Assembly: GCA_951813625.1 (NCBI GenBank)
Contig: CATOTS010000016.1
Coordinates: 49,510-113,509 of the forward strand
DNA: 64,000 nt
Direction of reading: 5' to 3'
From: an uncultured Caldilineaceae bacterium
GTDB lineage: Bacteria; Chloroflexota; Anaerolineae; Caldilineales; Caldilineaceae
Shown: piece by piece, positions 59,370-64,000 of the stretch
How positions within the stretch are numbered: position 1 is the stretch's first letter
Layout: each line of letters starts with the position of its first letter
Made by a program: the position numbers and the translations under genes
Notes under the pieces: model-generated
Database searches by the model: none
What the model was told of the DNA's origin: nothing
Seen by the model: the letters and a program-made list of their open reading frames with translations, nothing else

Positions 59370-60248
59370 GTGGAACACAAGACCTTCGGCAAGATCGTTG
59401 CCGCGCTGCGCCGGGAGCAGATCGACTTTGCCAGCGGTCACAGCTGGAGTCAGCAGAAGCTGGCCGAAGAGACGGGGTTGACCGTGCGCATTGTGGGCAA
59501 GATAGAGCGGGGCGAGCAAGCGCGGCTGGACGGGGAGATCCTGCAGGGGCTGGCGCGGGCATTCGAACTCACATCTTTCGAGCGCCGCGAGTTTTTCGCC
59601 ATGGCCAGCGAGGTGACGGAGGCGGGGCTCGTGCGTGCGACTTTGGGCGATGAAGGTGTTTTTAGGCAGGTCTGGAGATTGTTGGACACCCTGTGTGCGC
59701 CCGCTTTTCTTATGGACCCTTTCGCCGACATCATCGGCGCCAACCGCGCCCTGCTCGCCTTTCACGACTTGAGCCTGGCCCAACTGAGGGCTGCCCGGAC
59801 AGCTGGCGGGGGCGCGAACAACATCGTCCTGCTGCTGGCTCCGGATGCGCGTTTGCGTCAGATGTTGGGGCGCGGCTGGGGGCCGATCGCGCGCGCCAAT
59901 GTGCAGCAATGGCGGGCCATGACGCTGCGTTACCGGCACACGCCCCACTTCCGGCAGCTCTTCACCGCTTTGTGCGCGTATCCCGACTTTCAGAGGTTCT
60001 GGGCGGACAGCCACGGGGACGGTCATGACGATTACAGCCTTCTGCGCAGCTATTCCTACCGACACGGAGCGCATGGGCCGGTGGCGTACACGGTGTTTAC
60101 CAACACCAGCCTCAGCGCGTACGGCGAGCTGTATCTTTCCACCTTTGTGCCGCAGGACCGGGTCACGACCGTTCTTTTCCAGGAAGTGGCGGGCAAGAAC
60201 GGCCAGGCGCTATCGCTGGCTCCCTGGCCGAGTCCCGGTTTGGATTGA
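59370..60248 (+). CDS. XRE-family regulator with MmyB-like ligand-binding domain
   Basis: A 292-residue protein from GTG 59370 (GGGAGGAAGG upstream). The N-terminal HTH is at about residues 25-75 (WSQQKLAEETGLTVRIVGKI). The remainder matches the MmyB-like PAS-related domain (AFLMDPFADIIGANRALLAF, MTLRYRHTPHFRQLF, ALCAYPDFQRFW, then a YSYRHGAHGPVAY segment). Such regulators respond to fatty-acid-like or other hydrophobic ligands. It is flanked by a duplicated ~240-bp block and preceded by a truncated copy of its own start. Confidence 0.82.
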   Translation: MEHKTFGKIVAALRREQIDFASGHSWSQQKLAEETGLTVRIVGKIERGEQARLDGEILQGLARAFELTSFERREFFAMASEVTEAGLVRATLGDEGVFRQVWRLLDTLCAPAFLMDPFADIIGANRALLAFHDLSLAQLRAARTAGGGANNIVLLLAPDARLRQMLGRGWGPIARANVQQWRAMTLRYRHTPHFRQLFTALCAYPDFQRFWADSHGDGHDDYSLLRSYSYRHGAHGPVAYTVFTNTSLSAYGELYLSTFVPQDRVTTVLFQEVAGKNGQALSLAPWPSPGLD

Positions 60249-60365
60249 GGTGCGCGCGGGGAGCTGATCCATCTTTCCTGGCGGTGGCTTTTGGCGTACG
60301 TATCGCATAGGAGGCATGGGCGCCATCGACAGAACGGAAGCAGCCGGAGAATTTCTGTTCTGCGC

Positions 60366-60603
60366 AAGTCCGGCCGCTTCCTCTGATCGCGTATCACGTC
60401 CACTGCGCCTTCGCTTTCCAACAGCCTTGCGTGACGATCCCGGGTCCGGCGCGTCAACGGGAAGAGGGGCGGGCGTTGGGGCGGGCCCGGTTCCTACACT
60501 GCCGGGTTGGAGACGACTTGTTGCAATATTGACACGATATTGCAACATAAATGGACAAGAATGACGCGCCGGTTACATATAGATGATGTAAAATTAGGGA
60601 TCT
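60366..60603 (+). repeat. Second copy of the XRE upstream block
   Basis: It repeats 59048-59285 with moderate divergence. Here the operator-like site is perfect: GTTGCAATAT (60520-60529) and ATATTGCAAC (60537-60546) around a 7-bp spacer. It could control the lipoprotein gene at 60729. Confidence 0.65.
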
Positions 60604-60630
60604 ATATAGCTGGCTATATAGATCCCTAAT
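60593..60630. repeat. 38-bp near-perfect palindrome
   Basis: ATTAGGGATCTATATAGC and its exact reverse complement flank a 2-nt TG loop. It starts at the end of the duplicated block. It is AT-rich and lacks a T tract. Possible roles are cruciform, binding site or minimal insertion; terminator use is possible. Confidence 0.65.
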
Positions 60631-60728
60631 CATGGAGAAACACGTGGAGGAACTGGGGCCACAAAGCTGAATAGACCGTTTATGCGATCGGTGTCGTTAC
60701 GGAAACGGCATCGACAAAGGTTTTGACC

Positions 60729-61286
60729 ATGTTGATTTTCACTATCAGAATGACGTTGGCAATCTTCTTCTTGTTATGCCTGTCAGGTTGCGTTCCGTTT
60801 GACGGTCCTAGACCTGATGGGCCTCTTCCAACTATGGAGCCTATAGGAGGTAGCGAAGCAGGTACGCCCCCATTGGCTCCTGGGGAAACAGGGGCATGTT
60901 TTGGTCCATCTCCTTCTCTGCCTGATACCGATTGCACGGCGTGGAGTTATCTTCATTCTCTTATGATCATCACGTCTGGCATGGACGGTGAATTGGCAGA
61001 CTCGACTGAAACCGAACTCGAGAGACTTGAGAAAGAGATTTACCCGCTTTTTGTTCAAGCACAGTTGAATTGTGGTCAATGGGTTGAGCCGCGCAATGAC
61101 TATGAGCCGATTTCAGATGTGTTGGCAATGTTGGCTTTTCTGGGCGCGGAGACTTATGACTATAGTCCCTCCGATCTGCTCGAATTTCTTTTGCGCGGGG
61201 CCGCTCAAGAAGAATTTACTTTGAGTGTTGAGGAGATAGGGTGTGTTAAGAGTCTGTTTGTTCTATTCGTTTCTTACGAGGAATAA
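60729..61286 (+). CDS. Hypothetical lipoprotein
   Basis: A 185-residue protein. ATG 60729 is preceded by AAAGG; TTG 60723 in the same frame is an alternative. The signal peptide ends in LSGC. After a Pro-rich linker the mature domain is acidic and helical, with Cys residues at GACFGPSPSLPDTDC, LNCGQW and IGCVKS that could form two disulfides. Lower GC than its surroundings suggests separate acquisition. Function unknown. Confidence 0.65.
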   Translation: MLIFTIRMTLAIFFLLCLSGCVPFDGPRPDGPLPTMEPIGGSEAGTPPLAPGETGACFGPSPSLPDTDCTAWSYLHSLMIITSGMDGELADSTETELERLEKEIYPLFVQAQLNCGQWVEPRNDYEPISDVLAMLAFLGAETYDYSPSDLLEFLLRGAAQEEFTLSVEEIGCVKSLFVLFVSYEE

Positions 61287-61349
61287 ATAGGCCACCTTCA
61301 ATCGAAATGTGTATTTTCGTATATAGTTCCTTTAATCAACTATATAATA

Positions 61350-61508
61350 CTACAACCGCAATTCACGAATCTGAAGTTTTTCCGGCGAAAGTGAGGGTGC
61401 AAAAGCGCATTTTGAACAACCACGGAACTGCATAAACGGCCCAAATGCAACCATTTCTGCGCCTCTTTTTACTCTTTCGGTCTTCGGCCAACAAGAGTGC
61501 GGTTGTAG
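61350..61508. mobile_element. 159-bp MITE with TA target duplication, copy 2
   Basis: Same length and ends as 27218-27376, flanked by TA. It differs at only a few positions, so transposition of both copies was recent. It sits in an AT-rich spot with TATATAG/CTATATA nearby. Confidence 0.85.
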
Positions 61509-62115
61509 TAATAATTCCCTAAAATAAGGGATTGAGGAATTACCAGCAGACCGGTTCGCAGACGGAGAGAGTTTCGTTTGGCTTGCGACGAGCGGCAACT
61601 TCGACAAATTTGCGCAACATTAGCTCTGCCCGCCGTCGCCGAGACCGCGTGTAAGACCTATTTCTACAGTGGCCTAGCACAAACGTTCACCCCCCCCCCC
61701 CCCCCCCCCCAATAATACACAAATAATTTGTTCGAGGCGCACCCTCGCGCTTGCGGTACTTTTTTTCCGTTTTTCTTCTCACTACACGATCCGTCCGGCC
61801 AGCGCGGGAGAGGATCAGGACCGGCGCGCGGCAGCCTAGCTCATCGTCTGCCGCGCGCCGTCGCGTCTCCGTGAGCCGGTCAATGACAGAAGGTGCGGTC
61901 AACCGGAGAAAACGGTTAGGGCGCGGGCAAGGACCACCGGGTTGTTTCTAATGGGGCTTTATGGTAGGTTGGGCAGTGCCACAGCAGACAAAGAGCTTCG
62001 CTACTTGTGCGATACGGATGAGTGGGCGCATTGCGCTCCCTTGTTGGTTACGAAGCTCTGAATGTGTCTGCTGTGGCGGCAACCATTCATCTCTATCCAT
62101 CAAGGGGGCACCGCG
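61509..62115. other. Remnant sequence with a 21-C homopolymer
   Basis: 61525-61560 repeats the end of the XRE upstream block (GAGGAATTACCAGCAGACCG). A run of 21 C lies at 61690-61710. 62022-62115 resembles the 5' region of the 62530 gene. No intact gene is seen. Confidence 0.45.
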
Positions 62116-62294
62116 ATGCACTCAAATGTAGAATTGCCGCGCGGACACTGTTGTTCTCCTCTCCGCGGCCGGCGATTGACGACACCAAGCCTAAACTTGA
62201 ATTACGTTCGAAGGACACTCTGAACGGCTGACGGCCTTGATGGCGCGCGTCAAGCAGATCGAGCAGTTCGTTGCGCCAAGCACCGGTCCCTGAC
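62116..62294 (+). pseudogene. Remnant of a secreted coiled-coil gene
   Basis: The ~90 bp before ATG 62116 resemble those before ATG 62530 (CATTGCGCTCCC/CATTGCGCCCCC, CAAGGGGGCACCGCGATG/CAAGGGAGCACCGCCATG). The frame is broken and only a late fragment (ARVKQIEQFVAPSTGP) resembles the coiled-coil region of the family. Confidence 0.5.
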
Positions 62295-62529
62295 CTGCCA
62301 GGAGAGGGCGGCGCGGGGAGTGGACAAGAGAGATGTAGTAGTAGCACAATGACCATATGTTAATTGTATCAATTTTCATGTGAGCGGATGGATATCGTAG
62401 CGAGTCGCGACCATGGCGTCCGAAATTGGGCAAGTGGAGAACTGGGCACATTGCGCCCCCTAGCTAACTCCCCGATTCGTGGACTCTGTGGTAGCAACAA
62501 TCTACCCTTACCACCAAGGGAGCACCGCC

Positions 62530-63580
62530 ATGAAATATCTGCTTGTCCGCCTCGCTGCGGTCTCAATTATGATTGTGCTGGGCTCGATCCCCATCTACGC
62601 TCAGCAAGCAGGGTTAACCCTTGAACAACTGGCCGGAAGAATTGAAGTCCTTTTCTCCGGCCAAACCTATTTGACCCACAGAATAGCAGCACTGGAAACA
62701 GCTGTCGCTGCATCGTCTAAGCAGACAGTGGTCCAAGTAGTAACCCGCCACTCCCACGCCCATTTCTACGCCAACCCTTGTCCCGGCAACGCCAACCGAC
62801 ACACCGACACTCCTGCTCTTATCCTCTCCTCCAACGAACACTCCCAGACCAACGCGCATCCCTATATCCACACCTAAGCCAGGTCCCAGTCCCAGCGCCA
62901 CGAGACTGCGGCAAGCCATGGTGACTCTCGAAAGAAGACTGCAGTTGCGAAGAGGACCAGGAGCCAATCATGCCGTAATCGCAACGGCAGAGGTTGGCAG
63001 CGCCTTCAAAATCATAGGCCGCAACATTGACGCGTCCTGGTGGCAGATTGATTACAATGGCACGCTTGCCTGGGTGCCTTCCGAATACGTCACAGCCATA
63101 AACACCCGCGTCGTAAGTGTCGTACGAACGCCTACGCCTCTGCCTTCACCCACGCTTACACCGACCACAATTCCCACCGTGACTCCAACCCCGGTACACG
63201 TATCGGATGAGGATTGGGAACTGATTCTCACATCAGTAAAAAATGACATACTTGGAGCCGGAGGCCATCCCCATTATTACAACCAGAGGGAACTGGATGA
63301 GATGGCCAGTGAAAGGGCCCCAGTATTGAATGAAGCAGCCGAGAAGTGTGGCCTGTCAATGGCGGAAACCCTCGAACTGATCGACAAATATACCGCACCC
63401 ATTGAGGAGGCCGGCATATCAGCCGACAATAATTTCTGGATGCGATGGGCCTACATGTCAGCGCTTGCAGAAGACAGACAGGAAACTGATATGGCAAGCT
63501 GCGACTGGCACCTGAAATCCTATATGGACTGGATTTTCGATCAGCACGGCCACAGCGATGACGATACTCGAGACGAATGA
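62530..63580 (+). pseudogene. Secreted SH3-domain protein split by one frameshift
   Basis: ATG 62530 (AAGGGAG upstream) starts a signal peptide and family coiled coil (LTLEQLAGRIEVLF... LTHRIAALETAVAA). Near 62740-62755 the coding frame shifts: frame 1 becomes His-rich and stops at 62875, while the next frame gives PATPTPISTPTLVP and a TP linker. That is followed by an SH3b domain (LQLRRGPGANHAVIA... SWWQIDYNGTLAWVPSEYV), a second TP linker and a helical C-terminal domain ending at 63580. A one-base indel, assembly error or programmed frameshift would join them into one ~350-residue protein. Confidence 0.7.
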
Positions 63581-63723
63581 CAAAGACTCGACGCGAACAC
63601 ATAAAAGTTGTAACAGTCCGTCAGTGATGTAGATGGCGGGCTGTTACCTTCCTCCATCATGTTTCATAGACAGGGGCACAGTGGGATTGCTTCACCAATT
63701 CAATTGCCGAATGGTAATTAGTA

Positions 63724-64000
63724 CTACAGCCGCATTTGGGGTGGTTGCGGTCGTGGCGGGAGGAGAGATAGGGCAAATTGGCGGCCATAGTGCGATTGAC
63801 GAGCCTGTTTGCGTTTGGTGCGGCGCCAGAGTGACCAGGCGAGACGGGCGGCGGGCGAGCGCGATGGCAAGGGCAAGGCGATTTCGAGTAAACGTCTTAC
63901 TTCAGGCACGGTCAACTCGGCCAGAAAGGGTTCAACGCCCCCCTTTTACTGGTTGCGTCTGCGACGAAGCCAGGCGAGCCAAACATGAGCCATCATGGAG
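63724..64000 (-). mobile_element. Insertion sequence end with transposase C-terminus, cut by the window edge
   Basis: The left end CTACAGCCGCA follows a TA dinucleotide at 63722-63723. A minus-strand frame (TVPEVRRLLEIALPLPSRSP, LAWSLWRRTKRKQARQSHYG...) ends with its TAG inside this end, a common IS arrangement. Upstream on the same strand a TAA interrupts the frame at 63946-63948, so the transposase is either two frames or broken. The family cannot be fixed from this piece; the TA target suggests IS630/Tc1-like behaviour. Confidence 0.6.

Noticed and set aside
1..64000. Genome-wide reassignment of TAG as a sense codon
   Set aside because: Clearly normal genes here, such as the recombinase (3637-3639) and the first ORF (378-380), end in TAG, so only local readthrough or pseudogenisation remains possible.
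1..64000. tRNA or rRNA genes
   Set aside because: No cloverleaf with a proper T-loop motif or rRNA core sequence was seen on either strand by eye; a covariance-model scan would be needed to exclude a divergent tRNA.

Overview
The window is high-GC bacterial DNA, most likely from a Chloroflexota (Anaerolineae/Caldilineales-like) genome. This is inferred from protein style only: secreted proteins with TP-rich linkers, bacterial SH3 domains and excalibur or LRR ends, a GAF-PAS-kinase-receiver-wHTH fusion, and many small lineage-specific proteins. No rRNA or tRNA gene was recognised. The region is strongly accessory.

Layout. 0-2.6 kb: an MNT-like/XRE toxin-antitoxin-like pair with a palindromic operator and two copies of a new small Cys protein family. 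2.6-5.2 kb: a tyrosine recombinase, an HNH protein and a phage-type protein bracketed by arrays of GGCNN pentamers. 5.3-14.8 kb: a run of minus-strand genes (SH3 lipoprotein, small HTH proteins, secreted coiled-coil proteins, P450) punctuated by ~95-bp imperfect inverted repeats. 15.1-17.5 kb: a one-polypeptide two-component system. 17.5-33.8 kb: a plasmid-like backbone (ParA with an RHH partner, AbiEi/AbiEii, ParB-like protein, 8 iterons, Rep-like protein, RepA-type helicase, Toprim primase, RHH regulator) interrupted at 18.6-23 kb by a 4-kb G/T-skewed, repeat-rich gene desert. 35.4-42.4 kb: a TP-repeat surface protein, three tandem paralogous histidine kinases (the first without an ATPase domain) and a NarL-type regulator. 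42.5-52.8 kb: a second accessory zone of small genes and inverted repeats with many broken genes. 53-61 kb: ordinary-looking genes (membrane proteins, sulfatase, SIMPL proteins, XRE regulator). 61-64 kb: a MITE, a frameshifted SH3 protein and the end of an insertion sequence.

Main unusual signal. Twelve full copies and one half copy of a ~88-104 bp element with conserved ends and a variable middle lie between small genes. In nearly every case the element ends 13-35 nt before a start codon with a good ribosome binding site. Upstream of several of these runs is a conserved divergent 'head' region with TGACA boxes 41-42 bp apart (near 15.0, 43.8 and 51.25 kb, with a remnant at 48.5 kb). The same small gene families recur across the runs in different orders and states of decay. 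The architecture resembles an integron cassette array (promoter head, then ORF, inverted repeat, ORF, inverted repeat), but no IntI and no canonical attC core was seen. It may be a different cassette-shuffling system, or a MITE/regulatory-RNA family inserted 5' of genes.
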